Origin: Cloeon dipterum
Taxonomy: Eukaryota; Arthropoda; Insecta; Ephemeroptera; Baetidae
DNA: 64,000 bases
NCBI RefSeq assembly: GCF_949628265.1
Contig: NC_088786.1
Coordinates: 36,043,681-36,107,680 of the forward strand
Direction of reading: 5' to 3'
Both the position numbers and the translations under genes were made by a program. Positions 20,325 through 33,491 of the stretch are shown here, in pieces. Numbering within the stretch: position 1 is the stretch's first letter; every line of letters begins with the position of its first letter. A model generated the notes under the pieces. The model made no database searches. It saw only the letters and a program-made list of their open reading frames with translations, and had not been told where the DNA came from.

Positions 20325-21111
20325 CTGTAACTATATGATTTTACATAATTTACACTACAGTAATACACTTTTTAGGTTTTAGAAGGAGGTCCCGCAGGAT
20401 GGCTAGGGCGTCCCGCAGGACGGCTAGGGCATCCCGAAGGATGGCTAAGGCGTCCCTCTAGACGGCTAGGGGGTCCAGAGTTACGGGTAGGGCTTCGCGC
20501 AGAACGGGTAGGGTTTCACGCAGGACGGGTTTGCCATCCCGCGTGACGGGTAGGGCGTATCGAAGGACGGGTAAAGCGTCACGCAGGATGGCTAGGGCGT
20601 CCCGCGTGACGGGTTGGGCATCCTGCGTTACGGGTAGGGCGTCCCGCAGGATTGCTAGGGAGTCCCGCAGGACGGCTAGGGCGTCCCGCCGGACGGCTAG
20701 GGGGTCCTGCGTTACGGGTAGGGCTTCGCGCAGAACGGGTAGGGCGTCACGCAGGACGGGTTGGCCATCCCGCGTGACGGGTAGGGCGTATCGAAGGACG
20801 GGTAAGGCGTCACGCAGGATTGCTAGGGCATCCCGCGGTATGGTTTGGGCATCCTGCGTTACGGGTAGGGCGTCCCGCAGGATGGCTAGGGCGTCCCGCA
20901 GGATGGCTATGGCATCCCGCAGGATGGCTAGGGGGTCCAGCGTTATGGGTAGGGCTTCGCGCAGAACGGGTAGGGCGTCACGCAGGACGGGTTGGGCATC
21001 CCGCGTGGTGGGTTAGGGATTATCGAAGGACGGGTAAGGCGTCATGTAGGATGAATAGGGGATCTTTATCTGAAAACAACGCATAAACATCTTAATAATA
21101 AATATTTGTAG

Positions 21112-21429
21112 GGACAATTTGTGGAGTTGACGAAGACAACTCATGCGCTTGGCCAGTGTGCTCTAAGTGTGGAGGCGAATCGCTTGAAGATCTTCCCAAA
21201 GATGTGATGTGCTGCTTAGACTGTCACTCTGAAGGTCCGTTTTCTAACAAGGTTGCCCTGAGCATTTACATTAGTCCTTCACGAGGATACCATTGCAGCA
21301 ATGATGACACTAAGGTCCTAATCAAGGTTTGATATCAATATTGATTGATTTTTTTTAAGATTTACTAACTAAACATTACCGTTTTAGCTAAATCATAGCG
21401 CTAGTGAGAGCATCTTGCCTCCTGGTTGA
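21112..21429 (+). pseudogene. SPIDR exons H and I, copy 2
   Basis: Exon H 21112-21326 is open, with K-V-L for K-I-L near its end and P-V to P-A..C (CCAGTG) at the first zinc-ribbon segment. Exon I is 21388-21429. There is no upstream SPIDR exon, only minisatellite, so this is an orphan gene end. Confidence 0.75.
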
Positions 21430-22156
21430 GATAAAAGTGAGGTTCGCAAAACATTTTTCATGATTCTCGAATAATTTTTGGTATTTTGATTTTTCCTAAG
21501 AAAAATTTAAAGGTTATCTAACGGCCAGTTTAAATTTTCAATCAAATTTTGAGCAAAAATAGTAGCTTTTTAAGAATTTAGGAGTGATTTCCTTCCAAAT
21601 AGTTCAATTTATTCTTTCGCTCATTTTGATCAGCAAAGCTCTCCACCCTCGAGACAAATATTCACTTGTTCCCTTTTTTCCCTAATATTTTTTTCATCTG
21701 ATGTCTTTTTGGTCTCATTAAAAAGTAATTTAGCTGTTTTTATTGAAAATCTAGAATTCCTTTGATGGATGATCTAAAATAGGGATTTATACAAATGATT
21801 CAAAAAGCCACTGGTTTCACCAAAAGAACGACAATCCTAACACATTCGTAATTTTACAAAATTTCTGACATATTTTGCGAGAAATGATCAGGGTTTAATT
21901 CGGAAAAATCCAAAACTAGTGTTTTTTGCGCATTATTTTGCATTTATGCGCATTGCACAATTGGTGAAACCTGCGTAAAATGAAATGATTATTTTAATGA
22001 CTCTTTTAATATTATAAAATAACTCTTTTAAATCATCTTTTTTGCTGGTTTTTCTATCTAACCATAGCCTGAGAAAACCCTGGAAATACCTTGAAGCCCC
22101 CAATAACTTGAAATATTGTTTATTCCGAATGAATTAAACGCACTTTATTTCTGCAG

Positions 22157-22419
22157 CTTACATAAAGGCGGCCGCACTGTGCGTCGTCTGTCTGCTGACC
22201 AACTTGTTCGCCACCCTGATGACCTGCCTGGGCCTGCGGAGCACTGACCACCGCAAGAAGTACACCTACTACCGAGTGGCGGTCTACATCATGATTCTGT
22301 CGCGTGAAAGCCGGCCCTGACGAGTCTCCTCGAGTTTTTACGACTAATCAAATCTTTATGTATGCCCAGTGATCTCTCTGCTGCTGGCGCTGGTCATCTA
22401 CCAGGTGGCGCGACGATGA
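22157..22419 (+). pseudogene. Tetraspan exons a/b, copy 2
   Basis: Exon a 22157-22303, exon b 22370-22419. The donor is GTGAAA rather than GTGAGT, and the C-terminus reads QVARR rather than QEARR. Confidence 0.55.
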
Positions 22420-22594
22420 AATTGATCCCCGCCGCCCTCTGCATTTGCATAATTCTCCACCGCTTCTGGTCTTTCCTCAGTTGTATTCAGGGCAAACGCT
22501 TGGCATTCAGGTGTCAGGCCATTGTTTCTCTCTGTGCATGCGACACATTTTCATTTTGTGGCATTTTTTTTAGAGATACATATAAGGTTTTTGT

Positions 22595-23240
22595 TTAAAA
22601 AAAGGTTTCAAAAGAGATTATAATAGTTTTAAACAAATTACAAATTTGCCGAGATGATCCAGTAAGTTGACGTAGGCGAGCGCGCTCAAAGTCGTGGGAG
22701 CGACCAAGCCTCTGACGTCCAACATTGTAACAATAGCGCAGCAGATACAACTCTGGTGTAGCAATCGGATTCTCGATCCCCATATCGTACTCCAACATTT
22801 TTGTGCCTTCTTTTTTGAATGGTCTCTCCATCGAAATGTAGAGACCAAGGAGGATCTTTTCAATATTTTTGATTGTTGAAGAGATGAGCTTGTATTTTGG
22901 GTTGAAGTAGTGGACAGATTGCTGTTCCAGATTGATCATGACAATCGTCAACACGTCTTGGTGCAATCTGCAAGGCAGGTACAGCACATTGATGTTAGCG
23001 TCCACGACAACTTCCTGCTTCTCCGTGGGGTTTGAAAGGAATGTGTGCACAGTTTTCATCTTGAGTTGAGTTGAGTTTTCTTTGGGTGCAACAACTCTTG
23101 CCAAGAGAAATTCGAACAAGGCGTTTGGAATTGCTTCCATCACGCCACTGGCACCATAAACTAAGCAAATTTCCTGAACAATTCCCTCTCCCGGATCCTC
23201 GAGTTCGTATGACAGCACTTCAGCGCCAGAGCTTTGGGTC
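22595..23240 (-). pseudogene. Minus-strand exon copy C7 (head type)
   Basis: Same protein as C1 over the whole exon. One T is lost just upstream of the acceptor region (GATTTACATAA). Confidence 0.6.
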
Positions 23241-25145
23241 CTGTAACTATATGATTTACATAATTTACACTACAGTAATACACTTTTTAGGTTTTAGAAG
23301 GACGTCCCGCAGGACGGCTAGGGCGTCCGGCCGGAGGGCTAGGGGGTCCTGCGTTACGGGTAGGGCTTTGCGCAGAACGGGTAGGGCGTCACGCAGGACG
23401 GGTTGGGCATCCCGCGGTACGTGTAGGGCGTCCCGCAGGATGGCTAGGGAGTCCCGCAGGACGGCAAGGGCGACCCGCAGGATGGCTAGGGCGTCCCGCC
23501 GGATGGCTAGGGGGTCCAACGTTACGGGTAGGGCTACGCGCAGAACGGGTAGGGCGTCACGCAGGACGGGTTGGCCATCCCGCGTGACGGGTAGGGCGTA
23601 TCGAAGGACGGGTAAGGCGTCACGCAGGATGGCTAGGGCATCCCGCGTGACGGTTTAGGCATCCTGCGTTACGGGTAGGGCGTCCCGCAGGATGGCTAGG
23701 GCGTCCCGCAGGATGGCTAGGGCGTCCCGCCGGATGGCTAGGGGGTCCAACGTTACGGGTAGGGCTTCGCGCAGAACGGGTAGGGCGTCCCGCAGGACGG
23801 GTTGGCCATCCCGCGTGACGGTTTGGGCATCCTGCGTTACGAGTAGGGCGTCCCGCAGGATGGATAGGGCGTCCCGCAGGATGGCAAGGGCATCCCGCAG
23901 GATGGCTTGGGCGTCCCGCAGGACGGCTAGGGCATCCCGCAGGATTGCTAGGGCGTCCCTCTAGACGGCTAGGGGGTCCAGCGTTACGGGTAGGGCTTCG
24001 CGCAGAACGGGTAGGGTGTCACGCAGGACGGGTTGGCCATCCCGCGTGACGGAAAGGGCGTATTGAAGGACAGGTAAGGCGTCACGCAGGATGGCTAGGG
24101 CAACCCGCGTGACGGTTTGGGCATCCTGCGTTACGGGTAGGGCGTCCCGCAGGATGGCTAGGGCGTCCCGCAGGATGGCTAGGGCGTCCCGCCGGATGGC
24201 TAGGGGGTCCAACGTTACGGGTAGGGCTTCGCGCAGAACGGGTAGGGCGTCACGCAGGACGGGTTGGCCATCCCGCGTGACGGTTTGGGCATCCTGCGTT
24301 ACGGGTAGGGCGTCCCGCAGGATGGATAGGGCGTCCCGCAGGATGGCAAGGGCATCCCGCAGGATGGCTTGGGCGTCCCGCAGGACGGCTAGGGCATCCC
24401 GCAGGATTGCTAGGGCGTCCCTCTAGACGGCTAGGGGGTCCAGCGTTACGGGTAGGGCTTCGCGCAGAACGGGTAGGGTGTCACGCAGGACGAGTTGGCC
24501 ATCCCGCGTGACGGGTAGGGCATTTTGAAGGACAGGTAAGGCGTCACGCAGGATGGCTAGGGCAACCCGCGTTACGGTTTAGGCATCCTGCGTTACGGGT
24601 AGGGCGTCCCGCAGGATGGCTAGGGCGTCCCGCAGGATAGCTATGGCATACCGCAGGATGGCTAGAGCGTCCCGCAGGACGGCTAGGGCATCCCGCAGGA
24701 TTGCTAGGGCGTCCCTCTAGACGGCTAGGGGGTCCAGCGTTACGGGTAGGGCTTCGCGCAGAACGGGTAGGGCGTCACGCAGGACGGGTTGGGCATCCCG
24801 CGTGACGGGTTAGGGCGTATCGAAGGACGGGTAAGGCGTCATTTAGGATGAATAGGGCATCCCGCGCGACGGGTTGGGCATCCTGCGTTATGGGTAGGGC
24901 GTCCCGAAGGATGGCTAGGGAGTCCCGCAGGACGGCTAGGGCGTCCTGCAGGACGGCTAGGGCGTTATGCGTGACGGGTAGAGCGTCCAGCGTGACGGTT
25001 AGGGCGTCCGGCCGGAGGGCTATTGCGTCCCGCAGGAGGGCTAGGACGTCCTGCGTTACGGGTAAGGCGTCGCGCAGGACGGCAACTGATTACAAACTCA
25101 GTTCGCAGATATATTTATTGGCCTCTGACGTCCAACATTGTAACA

Positions 25146-25654
25146 TTAGAGCAGCAGATACAACTCTGGTGTTGCAATCGGATTCTCGATCTCAATATCG
25201 TACTCCAACATTTTTGTGCCTTCTTTTTTGAATGGTCTCTCCGTCGAAATGTAGAGACCAAGGAGGATGTATTCAATATTTTTTATTGTTGAGGAGATGA
25301 GCTTATATTTTGGGTTGAATTAGTGGACAGATTGCTGTTCCAGATTGACCAAGACAATCGTCAACACGTCTTGGTGCAATCTGCAAGGCAGGGTACAGCA
25401 AATTGATGTGATCGTCCACGACAACTTCCTGTTTCTCCGTGGGGTTTGAAAGGAATGAGTGCACGATTTTCATCTTGAGTTGAGTTGAGTTTTCTTTGGG
25501 TGCAACAACTCTTGCCAAGAGAAATTCGAACAAGGCGTTTGGAATTGCTTCCATCACGCCACTGGCACCATAAACTAAGCAAATTTCCTGAACAATTCCC
25601 TCTCCCGGATCCTCGAGTTCGTATGACAGCACTTCAGCGCCAGAGCTTTGGGTC
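25146..25654 (-). pseudogene. Minus-strand exon copy C8, broken chimera
   Basis: Two lesions: an extra G near 25391-25393 shifts the frame after LLYP, and TAC to TAA changes the HYFNP tyrosine to stop at about 25320. The N-terminal part is head-type (VVAP) while the rest is of the DDHINL/C5-like type, indicating recombination between subtypes. Confidence 0.6.
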
Positions 25655-27559
25655 CTGTAACTATATGATTTACATAATTTACACTACAGTAATACACTTT
25701 TTAGGTTTTAGAAGGACGTCCCGCAGGACGGCTAGGGCGTCCGGCCGGAGGGCTAGGGGGTCCTGCGTTACGGGTAGGGCTTTGCGCAGAACGGGTAGGG
25801 CGTCACGCAGGACGGGTTGGGCATCCCGCGGTACGTGTAGGGCGTCCCGCAGGATGGCTAGGGAGTCCCGCAGGACGGCAAGGGCGACCCGCAGGATGGC
25901 TAGGGCGTCCCGCCGGATGGCTAGGGGGTCCAACGTTACGGGTAGGGCTACGCGCAGAACGGGTAGGGCGTCACGCAGGACGGGTTGGCCATCCCGCGTG
26001 ACGGGTAGGGCGTATCGAAGGACGGGTAAGGCGTCACGCAGGATGGCTAGGGCATCCCGCGTGACGGTTTAGGCATCCTGCGTTACGGGTAGGGCGTCCC
26101 GCAGGATGGCTAGGGCGTCCCGCAGGATGGCTAGGGCGTCCCGCCGGATGGCTAGGGGGTCCAACGTTACGGGTAGGGCTTCGCGCAGAACGGGTAGGGC
26201 GTCCCGCAGGACGGGTTGGCCATCCCGCGTGACGGTTTGGGCATCCTGCGTTACGAGTAGGGCGTCCCGCAGGATGGATAGGGCGTCCCGCAGGATGGCA
26301 AGGGCATCCCGCAGGATGGCTTGGGCGTCCCGCAGGACGGCTAGGGCATCCCGCAGGATTGCTAGGGCGTCCCTCTAGACGGCTAGGGGGTCCAGCGTTA
26401 CGGGTAGGGCTTCGCGCAGAACGGGTAGGGTGTCACGCAGGACGGGTTGGCCATCCCGCGTGACGGAAAGGGCGTATTGAAGGACAGGTAAGGCGTCACG
26501 CAGGATGGCTAGGGCAACCCGCGTGACGGTTTGGGCATCCTGCGTTACGGGTAGGGCGTCCCGCAGGATGGCTAGGGCGTCCCGCAGGATGGCTAGGGCG
26601 TCCCGCCGGATGGCTAGGGGGTCCAACGTTACGGGTAGGGCTTCGCGCAGAACGGGTAGGGCGTCACGCAGGACGGGTTGGCCATCCCGCGTGACGGTTT
26701 GGGCATCCTGCGTTACGGGTAGGGCGTCCCGCAGGATGGATAGGGCGTCCCGCAGGATGGCTAGGGCATCCCGCAGGATGGCTTGGGCGTCCCGCAGGAC
26801 GGCTAGGGCATCCCGCAGGATTGCTAGGGCGTCCCTCTAGACGGCTAGGGGGTCCAGCGTTACGGGTAGGGCTTCGCGCAGAACGGGTAGGGTGTCACGC
26901 AGGACGAGTTGGCCATCCCGCGTGACGGGTAGGGCATTTTGAAGGACAGGTAAGGCGTCACGCAGGATGGCTAGGGCAACCCGCGTGACGGTTTAGGCAT
27001 CCTGCGTTACGGGTAGGGCGTCCCGCAGGATGGCTAGGGCGTCCCGCAGGATAGCTATGGCATACCGCAGGATGGCTAGAGCGTCCCGCAGGACGGCTAG
27101 GGCATCCCGCAGGATTGCTAGGGCGTCCCTCTAGACGGCTAGGGGGTCCAGCGTTACGGGTAGGGCTTCGCGCAGAACGGGTAGGGCGTCACGCAGGACG
27201 GGTTGGGCATCCCGCGTGACGGGTTAGGGCGTATCGAAGGACGGGTAAGGCGTCATTTAGGATGAATAGGGCATCCCGCGCGACGGGTTGGGCATCCTGC
27301 GTTATGGGTAGGGCGTCCCGAAGGATGGCTAGGGAGTCCCGCAGGACGGCTAGGGCGTCCTGCAGGACGGCTAGGGCGTTATGCGTGACGGGTAGAGCGT
27401 CCAGCGTGACGGTTAGGGCGTCCGGCCGGAGGGCTATTGCGTCCCGCAGGAGGGCTAGGACGTCCTGCGTTACGGGTAAGGCGTCGCGCAGGACGGCAAC
27501 TGATTACAAACTCAGTTCGCAGATATATTTATTGGCCTCTGACGTCCAACATTGTAACA

Positions 27560-28068
27560 TTAGAGCAGCAGATACAACTCTGGTGTTGCAATCGGATTCT
27601 CGATCTCAATATCGTACTCCAACATTTTTGTGCCTTCTTTTTTGAATGGTCTCTCCGTCGAAATGTAGAGACCAAGGAGGATGTATTCAATATTTTTTAT
27701 TGTTGAGGAGATGAGCTTATATTTTGGGTTGAATTAGTGGACAGATTGCTGTTCCAGATTGACCAAGACAATCGTCAACACGTCTTGGTGCAATCTGCAA
27801 GGCAGGGTACAGCAAATTGATGTGATCGTCCACGACAACTTCCTGTTTCTCCGTGGGGTTTGAAAGGAATGAGTGCACGATTTTCATCTTGAGTTGAGTT
27901 GAGTTTTCTTTGGGTGAAATAACTCTTGCCAAGAGAAATTCGAACAAGGTGTTTGGAATTGCTTCCATCACGCCACTGGCACCATAAACTAAGCAAATTT
28001 CCTGAACAATTCCTTCTCCAGGGTCCTCGAGTTCGTATGACAGCACTTCAGCGCCAAAGCTTTGGGTC
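27560..28068 (-). pseudogene. Minus-strand exon copy C9, broken
   Basis: Carries the same extra G (near 27805) and the same TAC to TAA as C8, but its N-terminal part is NTLFE/VISP. C8 and C9 share a broken ancestor and differ by which subtype was joined upstream. Confidence 0.6.
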
Positions 28069-28404
28069 CTGTAACAATATGATTTTTCAAAATTTACACT
28101 ACAGTAATATACTTTTAAGGTTTTAGAAGGACGCCCCGCAGGATGGCTAGGGCATCCCGAAGGATGGCTAAGGCGTCCCTCTAGACGGCTAGGGGGTCCA
28201 GCGTTACGGGTAGGGCTTCGCGCAGAACGGGAAGGGCGTCACGCAAGACGGGTTGGCCATCCCGCGTGACGGGTAGGGCGTCCGGCGGGAGGGCTATTGC
28301 GTCCCGCAGGAGGGCTAGGACGTCCTGCGTTACGGGTAAGGCGTCGCGCAGGACGGCAACTGATTACAAACTCAGTTCGCAGTTATATTTATTTGACTCT
28401 GACG

Positions 28405-28927
28405 TCAAACATTGTAACAATAGAGGAGCAGATACAACTCTGGTGTAGCAATCGGATTCTCGATCCCCATATCGTACTCCAACATTTTTGTGCCTTCTTT
28501 TTTGAATGGTCTCTCCATCGAAATGTAGAGACCAAGGAGGATCTTTTCAATATTTTTGATTGTTGAAGAGATGAGCTTGTATTTTGGGTTGAAGTAGTGG
28601 ACAGATTGCTGTTCCAGATTGATCATGACAATCGTCAACACGTCTTGGTGCAATCTGCAAGGCAGGTACAGCAAATTGATGTGATCGTCCACGACACCTT
28701 CCTGTTTCTCCGTGGGGTTTGAAAGGAATGAGTGCACGATTTTCATCTTGAGTTGAGTTGAGTTTTCTTTGGGTGAAATAACTCTTGCCAAGAGAAATTC
28801 GAACAAGGCGTTTGGAATTGCTTCCATCACGCCACTGGCACCATAAACTAAGCAAATTTCCTGAACAATTCCCTCTCCCGGATCCTCGAGTTCGTATGAC
28901 AGCACTTCAGCGCCAGAGCTTTGGGTC
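28405..28927 (-). pseudogene. Minus-strand exon copy C10
   Basis: Same subtype and flanks as C6, offset 8603 bp. Confidence 0.6.
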
Positions 28928-29714
28928 CTGTAACTATATGATTTTACATAATTTACACTACAGTAATACACTTTTTAGGTTTTAGAAGGAGGTCCCGCAG
29001 GATGGCTAGGGCGTCCCGCAGGACGGCTAGGGCATCCCGAAGGATGGCTAAGGCGTCCCTCTAGACGGCTAGGGGGTCCAGAGTTACGGGTAGGGCTTCG
29101 CGCAGAACGGGTAGGGTTTCACGCAGGACGGGTTTGCCATCCCGCGTGACGGGTAGGGCGTATCGAAGGACGGGTAAAGCGTCACGCAGGATGGCTAGGG
29201 CGTCCCGCGTGACGGGTTGGGCATCCTGCGTTACGGGTAGGGCGTCCCGCAGGATTGCTAGGGAGTCCCGCAGGACGGCTAGGGCGTCCCGCCGGACGGC
29301 TAGGGGGTCCTGCGTTACGGGTAGGGCTTCGCGCAGAACGGGTAGGGCGTCACGCAGGACGGGTTGGCCATCCCGCGTGACGGGTAGGGCGTATCGAAGG
29401 ACGGGTAAGGCGTCACGCAGGATTGCTAGGGCATCCCGCGGTATGGTTTGGGCATCCTGCGTTACGGGTAGGGCGTCCCGCAGGATGGCTAGGGCGTCCC
29501 GCAGGATGGCTATGGCATCCCGCAGGATGGCTAGGGGGTCCAGCGTTATGGGTAGGGCTTCGCGCAGAACGGGTAGGGCGTCACGCAGGACGGGTTGGGC
29601 ATCCCGCGTGGTGGGTTAGGGAGTATCGAAGGACGGGTAAGGCGTCATGTAGGATGAATAGGGGATCTTTATCTGAAAACAACGCATAAACATCTTAATA
29701 ATAAATATTTGTAG

Positions 29715-30032
29715 GGACAATTTGTGGAGTTGACGAAGACAACTAATGCGCTTGGCCTGTGTGCTCTAAGTGTGGAGGCGAATCGCTTGAAGATCTTCCC
29801 AAAGATGTGATGTGCTGCTTAGACTGTCACTCTGAAGGTCCGTTTTCTAACAAGGTTGCCCTGAGCATTTACATTAGTCCTTCACGAGGATACCATTGCA
29901 GCAATGATGACACTAAGGTCCTAATCAAGGTTTGATATCAATATTGATTGATTTTTTTTAAGATTTACTAACTAAACATTACCGTTTTAGCTAAGTCATA
30001 GCGCTAGTGAGAGCATCTTGCCTCCTGGTTGA
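29715..30032 (+). pseudogene. SPIDR exons H and I, copy 3 (nonsense)
   Basis: Exon H 29715-29929 carries TCA to TAA at 29744-29746, ending the frame ten codons in, before the zinc ribbon. Exon I (29991-30032) has AAT to AGT (LSHS). Confidence 0.78.
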
Positions 30033-30759
30033 GATAAAAATGAGGTTTGCAAAACATTTTTCATGATTCTCGAATAATTTTTGGTATTTTGATTTTTCCT
30101 AAGAAAAATTTAAAGGTTATCTAACGGCCAGTTTAAATTTTCAATCAAATTTTGAGCAAAAATAGTAGCTTTTTAAGAATTTAGGAGTGATTTCCTTCCA
30201 AATAGTTGAATTTATTCTTTCGCTCATTTTGATCAGCAAAGCTCTCCACCCTCGAGACAAATATTCACTTGTTCCCTTTTTTCCCTAATATTTTTTTCAT
30301 CTGATGTCTTTTTGGTCTCATTAAAAAGTAATTTTGCTGTTTTTATTGAAAATCTAGAATTCCTTTGATGGATGATCTAAAATAGGGATTTATACAAATG
30401 ATTCAAAAAGCCACTGGTTTCACCAAAAGAACGACAATCCTAACACATTCGTAATTTTACAAAATTTCTGACATATTTTGCGAGAAATGATCAGGGTTTA
30501 ATTCGGAAAAATCCAAAACTAGTGTTTTTTGCGCATTATTTTGCATTTATGCGCATTGAACAATTGGTGAAACCTGCGTAAAATGAAATGATTATTTTAA
30601 TGACTGTTTTAATATTATAAAATAACTCTTTTAAATCATCTTTTTTGCTGGTTTTTCTATCTAACCATAGCCTGAGAAAACCCTGGAAATACCTTGAAGC
30701 CCCCAATAACTTGAAATATTGTTTATTCCGAATGAATTAAACGCACTTTATTTCTGCAG

Positions 30760-31022
30760 CTTACATAAAGGCGGCCGCACTGTGCGTCGTCTGTCTGCTG
30801 ACCAACTTGTTCGCCACCCTGATGACCTGCCTGGGCCTGCGGAGCACTGACCACCGCAAGAAGTACACCTACTACCGAGTGGCGGTCTACATCATGATTC
30901 TGTCGCGTGAAAGCCGGCCCTGACGAGTCTCCTCGAGTTTTTACGACTAATCAAATCTTTATGTATGCCCAGTGATCTCTCTGCTGCTGGCGCTGGTCAT
31001 CTACCAGGTGGCGCGACGATGA
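30760..31022 (+). pseudogene. Tetraspan exons a/b, copy 3
   Basis: Exon a 30760-30906, exon b 30973-31022; GTGAAA donor, QVARR end. Confidence 0.55.
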
Positions 31023-31196
31023 AATTGATCCCCGCCGCCCTCTGCATTTGCATAATTCTCCACCGCTTCTGGTCTTTCCTCAGTTGTATTCAGGGCAAAC
31101 ACTTGGCATTCAGGTGTCAGGCCATTGTTTCTCTCTGTGCATGCGACACATTTTCATTTTGTGGCATTTTTTTTGAGATACATATAAGGTTTTTGT

Positions 31197-31842
31197 TTAA
31201 AAAAAGGTTTCAAAAGAGATTATAATAGTTTTAAACAAATTACAAATTTGCCGAGATGATCCAGTAAGTTGACGTAGGCGAGCGCGCTCAAAGTCGTGGG
31301 AGCGACCAAGCCTCTGACGTCCAACATTGTAACAATAGCGCAGCAGATACAACTCTGGTGTAGCAATCGGATTCTCGATCCCCATATCGTACTCCAACAT
31401 TTTTGTGCCTTCTTTTTTGAATGGTCTCTCCATCGAAATGTAGAGACCAAGGAGGATCTTTTCAATATTTTTGATTGTTGAAGAGATGAGCTTGTATTTT
31501 GGGTTGAAGTAGTGGACAGATTGCTGTTCCAGATTGATCATGACAATCGTCAACACGTCTTGGTGCAATCTGCAAGGCAGGTACAGCACATTGATGTTAG
31601 CGTCCACGACAACTTCCTGCTTCTCCGTGGGGTTTGAAAGGAATGTGTGCACAGTTTTCATCTTGAGTTGAGTTGAGTTTTCTTTGGGTGCAACAACTCT
31701 TGCCAAGAGAAATTCGAACAAGGCGTTTGGAATTGCTTCCATCACGCCACTGGCACCATAAACTAAGCAAATTTCCTGAACAATTCCCTCTCCCGGATCC
31801 TCGAGTTCGTATGACAGCACTTCAGCGCCAGAGCTTTGGGTC
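31197..31842 (-). pseudogene. Minus-strand exon copy C11 (head type)
   Basis: Identical protein to C1, including the GRQRLGRS extension. Confidence 0.6.
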
Positions 31843-33491
31843 CTGTAACTATATGATTTTACATAATTTACACTACAGTAATACACTTTTTAGGTTTTAG
31901 AAGGACGTCCCGCAGGACGGCTAGGGCGTCCGGCCGGAGGGCTAGGGGGTCCTGCGTTACGGGTAGGGCTTTGCGCAGAACGGGTAGGGCGTCACGCAGG
32001 ACGGGTTGGGCATCCCGCGGTACGTGTAGGGCGTCCCGCAGGATGGCTAGGGCGTCCCGCCGGATAGCTAGGGGGTCCAACGTTACGGGTTGGGCTTCGC
32101 GCAGAACGGGTAGGGCGTCACGCAGGACGGGTTGGCCATCCCGCGTGACGGTTTGGACATCCTGCGTTACGGGTAGGGCGTTCCGCAGGATGGATAGGGC
32201 GTCCCGCAGGATGGTTAGGGCATCCCGCAGGATGGCTAGGGCGTCCCGCAGGACGGCTAGGGGGTCCAGCGCTACGGGTAGGGCTTCGCGCAGAACGGTT
32301 AGGGTGTCACGCAGGACGAGTTGGCCATCCCGCGTGACGGGTAGGGCGTATTGAAGGACAGGTAAGGCGTCACGCAGGATGGCTAGGGCAACCCGCGTGA
32401 CGGTTTAGGCATCCTGCGTTACGGGTAGGGCGTCCCGCAGGAAGGCTAGGGCGTCCCGCAGGATAGCTATGGCATACCGCAGGATGGCTAGAGCGTCCCG
32501 CAGGACGGCTAGGGCGTCCGGCCGGAGGGCTAGGGGGTCCTGCGTTACGGGTAGGGCTTTGCGCAGAACGGGTAGGGCGTCACGCAGGACGGGTTGGGCA
32601 TCCCGCGGTACGTGTAGGGCGTCCCGCAGGATGGCTAGGGCGTCCCGCCGGATAGCTAGGGGGTCCAACGTTACGGGTTGGGCTTCGCGCAGAACGGGTA
32701 GGGCGTCACGCAGGACGGGTTGGCCATCCCGCGTGACGGTTTGGACATCCTGCGTTACGGGTAGGGCGTTCCGCAGGATGGCTAGGGCGTCCCGCAGGAC
32801 GGCTAGGGCATCCCGAAGGATGGCTAAGGCGTCCCTCTAGACGGCTAGGGGGTCCAGAGTTACGGGTAGGGCTTCGCGCAGAACGGGTAGGGTTTCACGC
32901 AGGACGGGTTTGCCATCCCGCGTGACGGGTAGGGCGTATCGAAGGACGGGTAAAGCGTCACGCAGGATGGCTAGGGCGTCCCGCGTGACGGGTTGGGCAT
33001 CCTGCGTTACGGGTAGGGCGTCCCGCAGGATTGCTAGGGAGTCCCGCAGGACGGCTAGGGCGTCCCGCCGGACGGCTAGGGGGTCCTGCGTTACGGGTAG
33101 GGCTTCGCGCAGAACGGGTAGGGCGTCACGCAGGACGGGTTGGCCATCCCGCGTGACGGGTAGGGCGTATCGAAGGACGGGTAAGGCGTCACGCAGGATT
33201 GCTAGGGCATCCCGCGGTATGGTTTGGGCATCCTGCGTTACGGGTAGGGCGTCCCGCAGGATGGCTAGGGCGTCCCGCAGGATGGCTATGGCATCCCGCA
33301 GGATGGCTAGGGGGGTCCAGCGTTATGGGTAGGGCTTCGCGCAGAACGGGTAGGGCGTCACGCAGGACGGGTTGGGCATCCCGCGTGGTGGGTTAGGGAT
33401 TATCGAAGGACGGGTAAGGCGTCATGTAGGATGAATAGGGGATCTTTATCTGAAAACAACGCATAAACATCTTAATAATAAATATTTGTAG

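Larger units (their letters stand above)
11986..21060. repeat. Higher-order unit 1 (9075 bp)
   Basis: Homology to all later units starts exactly at GATCTTTATCTGAAAACAAC, 51 nt before SPIDR exon H. The unit contains SPIDR exons H/I, about 0.7 kb of AT-rich spacer, the tetraspan exon pair, and six minus-strand exon copies (C1-C6). Minisatellite stretches lie at 14222-15260, 15891-16120, 16750-17302, 17931-18412, 19041-19754 and 20382-21060. Unit 1 carries the only intact-looking upstream context and is the presumed founder. Its tetraspan donor is GTGAGT, where later units have GTGAAA. Confidence 0.88.
21061..29663. repeat. Higher-order unit 2 (8603 bp)
   Basis: Holds SPIDR exons H/I, the tetraspan pair and exon copies C7-C10. 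Minisatellite stretches are 23300-25083, 25712-27499, 28129-28359 and 28987-29663. A 2414-bp segment (23071-25484) is tandemly duplicated as 25485-27898. The block 28297-29663 repeats 19694-21060 of unit 1 with an exact 8603-bp offset. Confidence 0.88.
29664..33440. repeat. Higher-order unit 3 (3777 bp, short)
   Basis: Contains SPIDR exons, the tetraspan pair and only one minus-strand exon (C11), followed by 1.54 kb of uninterrupted minisatellite (31901-33440). Within that stretch a segment starting near 31926 recurs at 32514, an offset of 588 bp or 28 units of 21 bp. The unit looks like a deletion derivative formed within minisatellite. Confidence 0.85.

Noticed and set aside
22362..22598. 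Plus-strand frame starting ATGCCCAG (PSDLSAAGAG..) in each unit
   Set aside because: Its ATG lies in the tetraspan intron just before the acceptor, and it reads exon b out of frame into the 3' flank.
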